Source of the DNA: Cinnamomum chago
Lineage: Eukaryota > Streptophyta > Magnoliopsida > Laurales > Lauraceae
NCBI GenBank assembly: GCA_038049695.1
Contig: CP142452.1
Coordinates: 71,429,501 to 71,493,500 of the forward strand
Reading direction: 5' to 3'
DNA length: 64,000 nucleotides
This document shows, piece after piece, positions 34,931-46,199 of this stretch (the first letter of the stretch is position 1; every line of letters begins with the position of its first letter). Both the position numbers and the translations under genes were made by a program. Below the pieces are notes generated by a model. That model made no database searches. It was not told the DNA's origin and saw only the letters and a list, made by a program, of their open reading frames with translations.

Positions 34931-37730
34931 AATTTCTTGTCTGTACTAGTGATCAAATGGCCATTGCAATTGCTGATCGACTGAGTGGACAGACGGCCCA
35001 GATTATGAGTGGGTACTCAAGAGTGACAAATGGTCTGAGCTGAGCCATCCCATAACCATAAGAAGGGTATCTATGCATGAAATTATCAGGGGCATTTCAG
35101 GCAGAGGGGGAGAGAGAGAGAGAGTGGTTGGCATTGATGGTGATGTTTGGTGTATTAAAGTAGAGAGAGGAGAAAGAAAGAAAGAAAGAGATGTTTACCA
35201 AATGTGGTATCTTGAGCATTTTAAAAAGCAGATGTTTGTGAATAGAAAATAGCAATGTGGGGGAAGGGGAGAGAAGCTGGATATGCCGTGTGGGGGAGAC
35301 AAAGCAGACAAATGCTCTGGTCGATTCTTCTGGGGTCAGTTGCCTGGGATATCAGCTATTTGCCTGCCAGCGGTTTCTTCTCTGTAATCATGTGGGCTTG
35401 TGGGTTGCCTCTCTGTTTCCCAAGCACTTCATCTCATTATACTTTTTATGTACAAAAAGGTAATAAGACAGTTGTTCCAACTGTTTTTTTTTTTGTAATT
35501 TATTATACGAGGATTTGTCCTCGAGAGCTGCTAGTGCGACGATCAATGCTTCCTTTTTCACAGCTTCTCGCTCCGCAACTCATTATTTCTAAAATACCCC
35601 TTTCTCCCTTCTCAGTTGACTCTTCTTTTTCCCCCTCCCTGCCGCAACCCTCTCCTTCTCCGTGTCTCTCCTTGTCCCTCTTTCTCTCTCTCTCTTCCTG
35701 CCGCCGCCCTCTCTCCCTCCCTTTGCGACCACCCATGCCGAAGGGGACGGTAGTGGCTGTGTGAGTGTAGAAAGAAGTTGGGAGAAGAGATTTTGATAGA
35801 GGTCCTTTTAGGTAATTTTACATAAAGATATATTGGTCATGTAAAAAAGAGATGTGAAAAGAGAAGTTTGGATTGTGACATAATCAGCTCTCTTTGTCCT
35901 CTCCATAAAAAATTTTGAGAAATGACAAAATACCCTTATTTTATTTTTCATTTTTTATTTAATAAATCATTTAAGAGAAATAATAAAGTACAACCCAAAC
36001 GACTTAATAGGGCCTACTTCATCTCCTTTTATGGATGAATGGATAGAAAGAAGGACTCCAAATGACTAAAAAACCAACTTCATTAAATGGTTATAATTAA
36101 TAAAATCAAATTTACAATTTTAGGGAGGAAAGAGACTAAGAAAAGGGGAAAAAAATCTATTATAAGATAAGGTTATTTTTATGATTTATCAAAAAAATTT
36201 ATGGAGAGAATTTGATTAAAAGAATTGTGGAAAAGTTTTATACTGTTTTGAAATATTCAAATCTTCATATACTTTTTCGAAAATGAACCAAAAGTCTTAT
36301 ACTTTATTGAGATTTTTCCAAAAAAAAAAAGGAAAGAAAGAAAAAAAATTGCTTAGGTCACCAAGTTATTCATGCCCAAAACCTTGCCAATTCTGAAAAC
36401 CACATAGCCATAAATTGTTGTTTTCCAATTGACGTGCAACATTAGCTAAACAATCAAGCAAACAACTGACAGTCCATTGTGGGAAACTTTCAGTAACATG
36501 CCCTGTGTTGTGGGAAACTTTCAGTAACATGCCCTGTGTTAATGGGGCCGGCCAGGATGAACAGCCTGGACCCATAAGGTGGGCCTCCACATGCTTTATC
36601 TTAAAGAGCTTCAAGCATATTTTGTTTTCAAATACCTTTCGTTTGGACCTCTATAATCTATCTTTATGCCATACATGTCATTAGCTTCATGAGAACTAAG
36701 TTCAGATAAGCGATGCAATTTGGAATGGGCCCATGTATGAAATTTGCTGCCTCATTCGAGTTTCTTTTAAGCTAAAGCCGCATGTCCAGGATGAAAATAT
36801 AATTTGAGTTAGGCTAAGACTTGGGTTTTGAAGTCTAGGTACCCAAATACATATCTCGGCTTGCATGGGCGATAACCTTTTTTACCACCACATGGGAATT
36901 CATGATCAATCAAGCCCAACACGCTCTTAACCCCGATATGAATTTGGGCTCATCCTAATTTAATACTATTCTAAATTACACTCACCGCTGGATTGAATTC
37001 CATATAAATAAATAAAAATTATAGCTTAAGAACCTGAAAACTTTTAAGGGCACTACTAAATCAATCGTTGTGATGATCTAATTGAAGTGATTTTAGTCCA
37101 AAATCATATCCATTACGGGACCTTTCCATCAAACTATCCTCCCTTGGTTGGCATTTATCGAAGTGAGTCCCTCATGGAACTTACTTGTACCACTTACCTG
37201 AACTTTAAATAGAGTTGCCACAGACCATCACCCTTTATAGCTAAACAGGTTAAGGGAAGATAAAGGTCCTTAAAAGGGGAGATAGCCAGGTAAGGGACAC
37301 CGGCGGAATAGCTAGATATCAGCCGTGAAAGCCATCGAGTAGGATACAAAAAGATTAGGATGATAATGGAAAAAAGAAAAATGATAATAAAAAAAAAAAG
37401 CCAAATTAAACAAATACATGTAGGCCCACCTCCTTAAGATCTAAACTATTCAGGTTATAAGTCCACCCTGTTTACATATGGTTTGCTTCACCTTCTCTCT
37501 AGAGGAAGCAACAGTAACCATTGGATTGAGGAAAAATGTGAATAAAGTACTACTCAAAATAAATTTGTTTTCTGCCAACAGTAAGGTTCATATTTGGGTA
37601 ATTCAGACTGTCAATTAGATGATACAAAATTTCCTTTATATATAACTACATGAAATTTCAGTCCAATCATAATCACATTCTCACTTGGATCATATGAAAA
37701 ACTATTTAGCCATGTTTTCCAACAGTTAGG

Positions 37731-37960
37731 GCATGTTTGTTTGCATTAAAATATATAGGAGTTCAAATTCAATACACACATAGATTTCTTTAAGTGGTTT
37801 TAAATATGAAGACCAAAGGCTAGGTATTGATTTCTCATCTTTCTTTTATTCTATTTTCATAAAAAAAAAAAAAGGTTATTAAATGTTCATTTTTTAAATT
37901 CACCTTTGATCTTCATTTTTAACCACCGAAACACCTAAGAAACCCTGCATATTGAAATGA
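37731..37960. repeat. Dispersed repeat, copy 2
   Basis: Shares its start GGGCATGTTTGTTTGCATTAAAAT and inner blocks with 6128-6370. Its two halves are partly complementary (GGTTTTAAATATGAAG versus CTTCATTTTTAACCACC), so it may be a MITE, but its ends are unclear. Confidence 0.5.
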
Positions 37961-38415
37961 AAATAAAAGGACGATTAATGTTATTCCGATTGACCTGAAA
38001 TTCCGGTCGACAATGCATGGAGATGGGAGTGAATAGCAGCTTTGATTCTATGTTATGTCAACCCCACAATATAAATATTTTGACTAATTATGTGATTCAA
38101 CCACATTTCAAATGGGTGGTTGGATCTTCATCACAAAGTAAACCTAACATATAAGGAGTTGTTTCAACCTTCCTTGACCACATGGTGTGGTCAGCCTTAT
38201 GTAATCAATTTCCTTATGTAAATAAATACATATATTACATATATTATAGATATAAGATACACACAGACATTCATATTTATAACGTCGTGTCTTTTAGATT
38301 ATGCTGATTAAATATTCAATAACATGTGATGTGAGTGTACATCTATTGCCTGCACCAGAAGCCACATTTTAGAATTTAGACAGCCAAGTTAGAAAGATGT
38401 TTTCACCAAGTATAT

Positions 38416-41400
38416 CTAATCACTGAACAACACATCCAACAGATTTGATTGTGAATCACCAGTTCTACTCTGATCAAAGAGATCATGGCAAGCATTTTCC
38501 CTTCTACATTTTCGCTCCTCAATAACCGATTCAGCTGTTTCTGAGCAATAATTTCTTCTGGTCTGTTTCATGGGTTTCTCAGCTACGGTAAACTTGTTCC
38601 CGTCACGGATTCTTTCAGGAAAGCCTGCCCAAACTGAAGATAGCCATTTGTTATATAAAGGTAAGAAAGGTGATAATAAAAGGCTTACAAAAACAATTAC
38701 AAGAATCAATGAGTGAGAAAAGATCGTCTGTCTTGGGTGATGTTGGCTGATTCGTAGGATGACTCATTTTGCAGAACATAGAAGTTAGGAACTAAAAACA
38801 TTACCATAGCATATCCACCTTAATACACATACATATAAAGTTTCTGCATGCAGATCACTGTATTTATGTGCAGAAATCTATACATCGTCTGTGTACATAA
38901 ATATTTTTAAAACTTAGGCCTTTCGTCAATTTTTTGTGATGGCAGGCGTACAAAACCAGAAGCATCATAGCAACCAACAAAGCTAGGCAACACAGTTTGT
39001 ACAGTTACTGTGGCAAAAGATCTACAATACTCAATTTAAAGCCCAGCAGTGGTGGAGAAACCCATCTCAGCAGCCACCCTGCTTCTTAGATAGACCTCTC
39101 AACCAATGCCACCAAATTTATAGGTAGATCAATTTCAGATAACCCTTTAAACACAAGATCAGTATATCTTGCCACCTTGCTTCTTTTCAACCACCCATTA
39201 AATCACAAGGGGTAGGAATTTTCATAAATTTGCCCCTTCTACAGATGACCCCAAACCAATAAGCCCAGGAGGACTCTAGGAAGACCTAAGATATAAAAGA
39301 AAAAATTCAGGAAAATATATCACATAATCTGACCAAGGGAAACGTCCAAAAAAGTGGATGATAGATTCCTCATTGGCCCAACAAGCAAAAAAATGTTAGG
39401 AGTGAAGTTGCAAGATACATGGTGACTAAAGGATTTTGTAGGACATGGCAGTCCAAAAATCCTTGACTCAGGAACTCTGAGATTTTCAAACACATCTATG
39501 CAAGAGAGATGATTTTGACTGGATTAAAAAGAAAGTGCATTCGCTCAAGAAGGTACCACAAGAACTTCAGTCTTAACTCCATATTCACCGATTCATCTCA
39601 AAAGAGATTACTGCATCTTTAAAAGAGCTACTATTTGAGGAATTTCATGGTCCATGAGGTTCCTTCTAAAAGTTAATCCGCGCACCCAATTCCTCTCATT
39701 CTCTACATGCAAGACAAGATAGTTGCTTGTTGCAGGGTTGATGATACCAAATAAAGCCTTGAAAAGCACCCCCTTTTTTCTATTATTTGGAATTATGGGC
39801 TATTTATTTAGATTCTCTAGGAATTTCAATTTTTTTTTCAATGAAAAAATCATGTTGGCATGAACTGACATGATATGTATCTACCATATAACCGACATGT
39901 ATCCCCTCATCAGCCGCTGTAACTAACTCATGCCTAACATACAAATGTCACTGTTCTAAATAACAACTGCACAAAGATAGTTATTAGTGCAACAACAAAT
40001 CACTCAAAGGCACATGATCCTTAATTATCATTTGATTGATGTCATACATAGATAGTTATTAGTGCAACAACAAATCACTCAAAGGCACATGATCCTTAAT
40101 TATCATTTGATTGATGTCATACATAGATAGTTATTAGTGCAACAACAAATCACTCAAAGGCACATGATCCTTAATTATCATTTGATTGATGTCATAGTGT
40201 CTCGAGATACCTCCGAAATGGTGAAGGACAATTGAAGCTGCTACTGTGACGTTTAATGATGCAGTCCCACAACCATACTGAGGAATGTAGACAAAGAAAT
40301 CACATATCTCTGACTCCTTGGCTGAAAGCCCAGTTCCCTGCGAAAAGGTAATGAACAATCATTCTTATTTTGAGGATGAACTGTGCAATATTAAAGCAAG
40401 AACACAATTTTTTGAAAGGTAAATGAATTTTTAAAAAAAATGTACAGTAAGTGTCACGCCCTCGATGAAGAGCATGGTGATTATTCGTGAGATTAGGGCC
40501 CAATTAAAAATCTTCACATAAACAAGTACATGTGGCCCACAATCATTGTCCCATAAATGTAGTGATTTGTGAACGGGCTCGGATCTCAATGAAACTTTGC
40601 ACACACAATCCTAAGAGTAAACCAAACTTACTTAGCACCTAATCGAGCTTAATTAGCTAACATTCAATTAACTAGAGATAATTACATCCTTGGGATCCAG
40701 GACCTTACAGTAAGGGACAAAAGGAAGGAAGAGGGAGTGCAGAAAAAGGATACATGGCTTTAGTCATCCTTAAGGTTCATCTGCTAAAGAATACCCTATT
40801 ACCATAACTTGTCGCTCCACATGCATTAACCCTGCATTGGCCCTTGCTGCCAAATGCCAAACTTAACTGAAAATGAAAGCTTGTAATTTGTAGGAGAAAG
40901 TTGGTATTTTAAAGGGAAAAAAACCCCAAACATGAAATTTCCACATTCTGATGGCTCATTGCTTCACAAAATCAAAGAATTCGAGTAAATAAAATGTCTC
41001 TATTTTCTATTTCTTTTAGGGATAAATGTATACAACATTAAACTATCAACAAAAATCACAAAAGCATATTTACAAGAAAAAGTCTGGCAAGCTCCTAGGC
41101 CAAGATATGACAAGGATACAATGTCTTAACAACATGTACACATAAAAAACACAGACTTTTCATCGAATGGTGAGAAAACAGATTTTACATGGACTTTCTT
41201 TTTATTGGTAAGAAGTAAGAACACAGACTTGACACGTGAAAATAAAGTATCCAAAAGATAAAATACAGAAGCATTGCTTCGGAGAATCTGTGGACCATGG
41301 CCAGCAAAGTGGAGGATCCAGCCTGAAAATTAGCTTTGCAATTCCATTACATCAACAGGTAACAAACATGACAAGTCTCGAAAATCTATATCCACAAAAG

Positions 41401-42920
41401 ATTTCGCAGGGCATTGCCTTCTGTAATGAGCAGCACACGTAAGATATCTAGTGATAAAACATATTCTACAAGTGGATGAGAAAGCTTTCCACTTCTGTTT
41501 CAATGTTTAGAAACACGGTCAACAAACGACAATTTTTCCCATTGCATGCCAGCTTCAGCAGATGGACACATGTTTTTTTATGGTACTGGTACAAAACCTT
41601 AAGGGACAGTTCCACAAAAATAGCTCATAGATCTGAAATTTCCCTAGAGCACCTACCTTTTACATATTTATGGCAGAGGAATTCATACAACATCATTGGG
41701 ATGTGAAAACTGAAAAGAGGCTCCCATATGGTAAAGCTCAAATCCTAGGACTAAAGCAACCAGCGCTAGCTGGGAATTTGAAAAGGTGATTTTCCCATAT
41801 TGAAAGACAAGATTTCACATGGGGAAATCTTCCATGCTTTGGGAATAAGATGTTCTGGATGACTGGATATGAGAGAAAGGTTTCCTATATGGAGAAAAGG
41901 GAAATGTGATTTGGGAAAGTTCAGGTTTTTTATTGGGAATCCTTCAAGAAGTCTTTAAAAAAAAAAAAGTTAAGTAAAAAAATCAAAGTGTGGTATTGAG
42001 ATTGCAATATTGAATGTTCCATGATAGTTTATATTGTTTTGCGCCAATGAGAACATCACTCTTTGTTGTGAGAAGCTGATGGAAATTCGCCAATAAATTA
42101 TGGACTTTGGAGTTGGAACTCTAGCAACACTCCAATTACAATCTCAATTAGTCCAAACCCATGTTTTGTTTAAAAACCAAGATTCTATCTCGCCACCAAA
42201 GAGAGCCTAAAATTAAAAACATTCATCAATCAGAAACATCCCCCCCCCCACCCCCCCCCCCCCCCCCCCCCCTAAACAAACTGATCCTCTTCAGTTATGG
42301 TTTCACTTATCCAAAAAGAGTACAAAACCTAAAGAAAGGATTGATTATCCAAACGTGTGTTTTATCAGAGACATTTCATCGAACAGGAAACGGACTCTGA
42401 CTGACCTCATTCCCAAGCAAAAACGCAGTGCTCTTCCTAAAAGGATGATGATTCACGGCAACTGCTCCGTCTGCAATCTCTACACCGCAGATATCGCAAT
42501 CTCTCTCCTGAAAATCACCCCCAACAGCATTACATTCATCAACATCTTCTTCAAAGAACTTCAAAGCGTAAAAAGAAAACCAAAAAACCAAAAAGTTAGA
42601 GCTAGGGTTAGGGTTTTGAGGATACAGTACACAACGAGATCACAATCACATAGGATAGAGTTAGGGTTTAGGGTTTTAGATGTACGTGCGTTCTTGAGGT
42701 AGATTCGAGCTTCGGAGAGGGAATGGAAATGGCGGAAGCGGAGATGAGAGGTGGAGCCATGGCTTCCAAAGGCGTTGAAGTCTCTGCGTCCCACCAGAAC
42801 CAGCTCGGACACACCAAATGCCGTGGCGCTGCGGGCCAGCGTTCCCACGTTATGTCTCTTCGCCACGTTGTGCACCACTACCAAGCTCTCCGCCGCCGCC
42901 GCCGCCGCCGCTGCCGCCAT
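38416..42920 (-). CDS. SpoU/TrmH-family tRNA/rRNA 2'-O-methyltransferase
   Basis: Four exons on the complement: about 42686-42920, 42406-42507, 40211-40337 and 38416-38633, giving about 226 residues. SpoU enzymes methylate ribose 2'-OH groups of RNA using S-adenosylmethionine through a deep trefoil knot. All three motifs are present: motif 1 HNVGTLARSATAFGVSELVLVG in exon 1 (Arg after LA is the catalytic position), motif 2 AFLLGNE|GTGLSAKE across the exon 2-3 junction, and motif 3 IPQYGCGTASLNVTVAASI in exon 3. The tail (exon 4) is hydrophilic and lysine/arginine-rich. The protein opens with nine alanines from a GCC/GCG repeat. Exon 2-3 and 3-4 borders are clean (phases 0 and 1). The exon 1-2 join is uncertain: the best donor (GCAC|GTACAT) is phase 1 while the best acceptor (TTTTCAG|GAGAGAG) needs phase 0. 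The target RNA is unknown. Confidence 0.88.
39975..40196 (+). repeat. 75-bp tandem repeat, three near-identical copies
   Basis: Units start at 39975, 40050 and 40125 with AGATAGTTATTAGTGCAACA and appear identical over nearly the whole unit. The array ends about 15 bp from the 5' splice site of the methyltransferase exon 3 (donor at 40209-40210). Confidence 0.95.
40452..40709 (+). mobile_element. Solo LTR in a methyltransferase intron
   Basis: A 258-bp sequence runs from TGTCACGCCCTCGATG to GGATCCAGGACCTTACA. It is flanked by perfect GTAAG repeats (40447-40451 and 40710-40714), a 5-bp TSD as made by LTR retrotransposons. No internal domain or second LTR. It was probably left by recombination between LTRs. 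Confidence 0.8.
42241..42273. repeat. Poly(C) tract
   Basis: About 33 bases of C with a single A, in intron 2 of the methyltransferase gene on its upstream side. The exact length is likely to be unreliable in sequencing. Confidence 0.9.
42603..42677 (-). promoter_or_regulatory. Telo-box-like motifs in intron 1 of the methyltransferase gene
   Basis: On the coding strand, AAAACCCTAACCCTAG (about 42603-42618) and AAAACCCTAAACCCTAA (about 42661-42677) contain the plant telo-box AAACCCTA. In plants this motif is enriched near the 5' ends of ribosome-biogenesis and translation genes, which fits an RNA methyltransferase. Activity here is inferred. Confidence 0.5.
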
Positions 42921-43550
42921 CACCAGAAAAACGGACTCTCAGAGTGAGAGGGAAGAAGATGATGGATGAATTTTCTTTTTAGACCAAACATACGGCAAGG
43001 ATTCTCACCACTTTAGTAACAAGTTTGAAGCAAATCCCATTTCCCTGTCCCTGGAGATGATTCTCACCACTTTAGTAACAACTTTGAAGCAAATACCGTT
43101 CCCCTGTCGTGGAGATGTAATTGGGCGCACGATTCTCTGATTATGGTATTGACCCGATAAAAATTGGGTCAATCTTCAAATCCAGAGTCCCGTTTGTAAC
43201 GGTCCCGGGTCTAAATCTAGTTCTACATTTTCCTTAACAATTTCGGTTTCGGACACAAACAGGAAAAGACCCATTTACAAGCCTACGGCTATCCCTTCAT
43301 TGGTGGCCTACAAATGTAACAGCTTCATATTAATTTAAAAAAAAGGTTAAACTTTTTGACCAATGATTTACTCCTTTCGAATGAGTGCCAAAACCCCGAG
43401 ATCGATAGCTATCAAGGAGGTCTCTATTTGGTGATTGGTTTAGAGTGGTAATAATGGTGGGCTCTACCATGTGGTTCTTGCGGCGAGAACAACGCGAGTG
43501 TATTATAAATAGAAGTTCACTAATAAGATAAATGGGCACGATCCTATCAG
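42921..43550. other. Upstream region of the methyltransferase gene
   Basis: Presumed promoter. It contains a 59-bp tandem duplication at about 43001-43118 (repeat core ATTCTCACCACTTTAGTAAC) and no gene. Confidence 0.45.
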
Positions 43551-44150
43551 TCTAAAATTTCAACTCTAACCTGTTTGGATGAATCTGACCAACTAAATGA
43601 AGTAATGTTATGAGCCACATGTACTCCATTTCACTTCAATTCTAAATACTTCAATTTCCTTGAGTAAAAGTGGATTCTACTCCAAACTTTAACTTCAAAA
43701 TAAACATCTAAATGGAGTAAAGTGAAGTGCTTTACTTTAACTTCAACCAATTCTCTTCACTCCACTCCACATGTAAAATCCACTTCATTTTACTACACTC
43801 CTCATTTATCCAAACATGCCCCTAGGGCCTGTTTGGATAGGCAAAAAATAGAGTAGAATAAATTTGAATGGGCCCTAACAGTCTAAAACTTCAACTCTGC
43901 GCCGTTTAGATGAGTCTGACTCAATAGATGAAGTAATGTTGTGAGCCACATATACTCTATTTCACTTCAACTCTAAATACTTCAATTTCCTTGAGTAAAA
44001 GTGAATTTTAATTTAAATTTTAACTTCAAAATAAGCATCAAAATAGAGTGAAGTGAAGTACTTTACTTTAACTTCAACATACTTCTCTTCATTCCACTTT
44101 ACTTGTGAAATCCACTTCATTTTACTCCACTCCTCATTTCTTTGGGACAA
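43551..44150 (+). repeat. 331-bp direct duplication, MITE-like
   Basis: Copies start at 43551 and 43882 (TCTAAAA(T/C)TTCAACTCT). They share AAGTAATGTTATGAGCCACAT-like and TACTTCAATTTCCTTGAGTA blocks and CCACTTCATTTTACT. GGGCCTGTTTGGAT between the copies (43826-43840) resembles the start of common plant MITEs. Each copy is partly self-complementary (GAAGTGAAGT versus ACTTCACTTC). Confidence 0.75.
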
Positions 44151-45210
44151 CCGCACAAGTGTGAAACTAAAGGTGTCAACTGTTGGCATGAATCTTCACT
44201 TCTGTTTCTTCAATTTTATGACTTTTTCAAATACACATATCAGAATCTTTAGTATTCTAGTTCCATATGAATGTAATAAGGAGAACTTAAGTCTTCTTGT
44301 AAAAAAAAAAGACCTTGTACATTCAAACAACCTCAACAGGGACTGCTAAAAAGAGAGAAGAATCTTTTCGGATGCTTCCTGCAAGGCACCTGAAAAGGTT
44401 GAGAAAAACATACGTTAATGGCTGGTTTTGTTACATGCTCTTTTCATTAATTTGAGGTGAAGTTATAGCCAAAGATTAGTATTAGCAGATATCTTGGTTC
44501 ATTTTGATCCATGTTAGTAATCCATGTGTGTTACTGTTAAGTTACTATCCATAAGCTCTCCAATAGAACAGATGATGGTCCAGTCCTTCCATGAGCATGC
44601 ATTGTTTAGAATTGGCCCTTTCTTCATCATCCAACAGTTAAAACAACTCCATAAATTCAACATCAACGAGGCCATGATGGACTGAAAATGAGCAGTTGAA
44701 AAACTAGGAGCTCTCAGACTCAAGACATTAAACAGATGAAAGTTGTAATTAAAGTAGTGTCACAGAAAAAATGATATCCAGTAAGAAGAAAAGGGACACG
44801 ACCATATAAGTGGATCCCACCATTTTTATGATGGGCCACGGATCAGATGATTTCCAACTGGAAAAGCATAACAACCACAAATATCAGATGGTGCTCAGGG
44901 GTACAAGCAGATCCCACCATTGTTGCAGATCGACCGCATTTGATGCTGCTGGCGACCAAACCTTAATGGCATCATTGATTGTAAGCCAATCAATTGGTTT
45001 TCATTTTGACATCAATTTCATTGCCTCCGATCAGATTGCTAAACTGTCATGATAATTTAACCTAAATCCTTGGGTGTAATGGCCAGGGCCAAAACTGTTA
45101 CGTAACTATGGCTAACATAACAGCCTTAAAATGACCCCTTGAGTCTCCTTTCCTATTTTCAAATCTTTTAAACTATAAAGTTAAATATCTAAATTTTGTG
45201 TAGGGAGCTA
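44151..45210. other. Intergenic, no gene seen
   Basis: No recognisable gene. The short frames at 44514-44723 and 44810-45052 have no family resemblance. The region ends at the GTTTACC target site of the LINE. Confidence 0.4.
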
Positions 45211-45351
45211 GTTTACCCTTTTTTTCTCTTTCCTTTTTTTGAAGAATAAGTTAGTTCTTCATTTTCCAAAAATCATAGAATACAAGAGAGGAAGTATATC
45301 ACCCAGAATGGATGAAAAGGACTTCCAATGGGGCATACCCCATTAATATAA

Positions 45352-45857
45352 GGGAAAACTTCAAATAAGTCCTTAAGTTTTTTCTTATTTCAAAAAAGGA
45401 CACAAGCTTTAACACTTTTCAAATTAGTCCCTAAGTTTTTCATGAAGTTTTCAATTAAGGACATTCATCATTTTAAAGCTATTTTCCGACAACTTTTTTC
45501 TTCAATTTTTTTAAACTACTCAAATTATCCTTCAATAAAATAAAACCCCCCTTTACTTCCTCTATATTTGCTTCAATTTTTTCACTAACAATCTTATAGT
45601 AATCAAGAAAAACTAGCATTTTTATAAAGATCAGCTAAATGTGGTGGCTGTCAGAACCATGTCATAAGTTTAAATGAAATTACTCTAGGTATTTTTTAAA
45701 AAATTGAGAGAAAATGCCATAAAAATACCTTTAAATGACCAGATGGCCTTAATTAAAGTTTTATTGAAAAACTTTTGGACTAATTTGAAAAGTTTTAAAA
45801 CTTGTATCCTTTTTTTGAAATAAGACAAAAACCTAAGGCCTTATTTAAAAATTTCCC
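45352..45857. mobile_element. Mutator-like MITE, copy 2, nested in the LINE
   Basis: A 506-bp element with about 120-bp terminal inverted repeats beginning GGGAAAACTTCAAATAAG (left) and GGGAAATTTTTAAATAAGG (right, inwards). A perfect 9-bp duplication TTAATATAA flanks it (45343-45351 and 45858-45866). Same family as 13539-14040. LINE sequence on both sides shows it inserted into the LINE 3' region, so it is the younger event. Confidence 0.9.
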
Positions 45858-46199
45858 TTAATATAATCAAATAGACAACACTATTCCACGCCCAAACAGC
45901 CCGAGCAACTGGCCTCATCTCAACTAGAAAGATAAATTAGCTCCAGTTCAAAGGCATTAATGCGAACTGGAGCCAATCTGCCTCAACAGATAATATGTGT
46001 AACAAGATTAGGAATGATCTGCAATAATTGAAATACGCCTGAATAATAATCCACCGCTGACTCAATACCCCCTGTCACTGGTTGGTGAACATCACTCCAC
46101 AAAATTCCAACAATATCATTACTGACTGAACAAATAGAAGTCGTCCACCCTGGTCTCAGGGCAATCACTAATGGATAATGTATGCAAGAAGAATTCGGA

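Larger units (their letters stand above)
34081..38415. other. Intergenic; simple and short tandem repeats
   Basis: No gene is recognised. Features: (GT)n(GA)n at 34504-34556; a 103-bp direct duplication at 34722-34930; a 31-bp tandem pair at 36479-36540; CT-rich sequence at 35630-35720. The 169-codon frame at 35255-35764 has no family resemblance and lies in CT-rich simple sequence. Confidence 0.4.

Noticed and set aside
35255..35764. 169-codon plus-strand open frame
   Set aside because: No recognisable domain; the last third is CT-rich simple sequence and the first third lies in ordinary AT-rich spacer.
39975..40196. CRISPR array
   Set aside because: The three 75-bp units are contiguous tandem copies without variable spacers, and the genome is eukaryotic.
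42603..42677. Interstitial telomere tract
   Set aside because: Only a few AAACCCTA units spread over 75 bp; better described as telo-box motifs.
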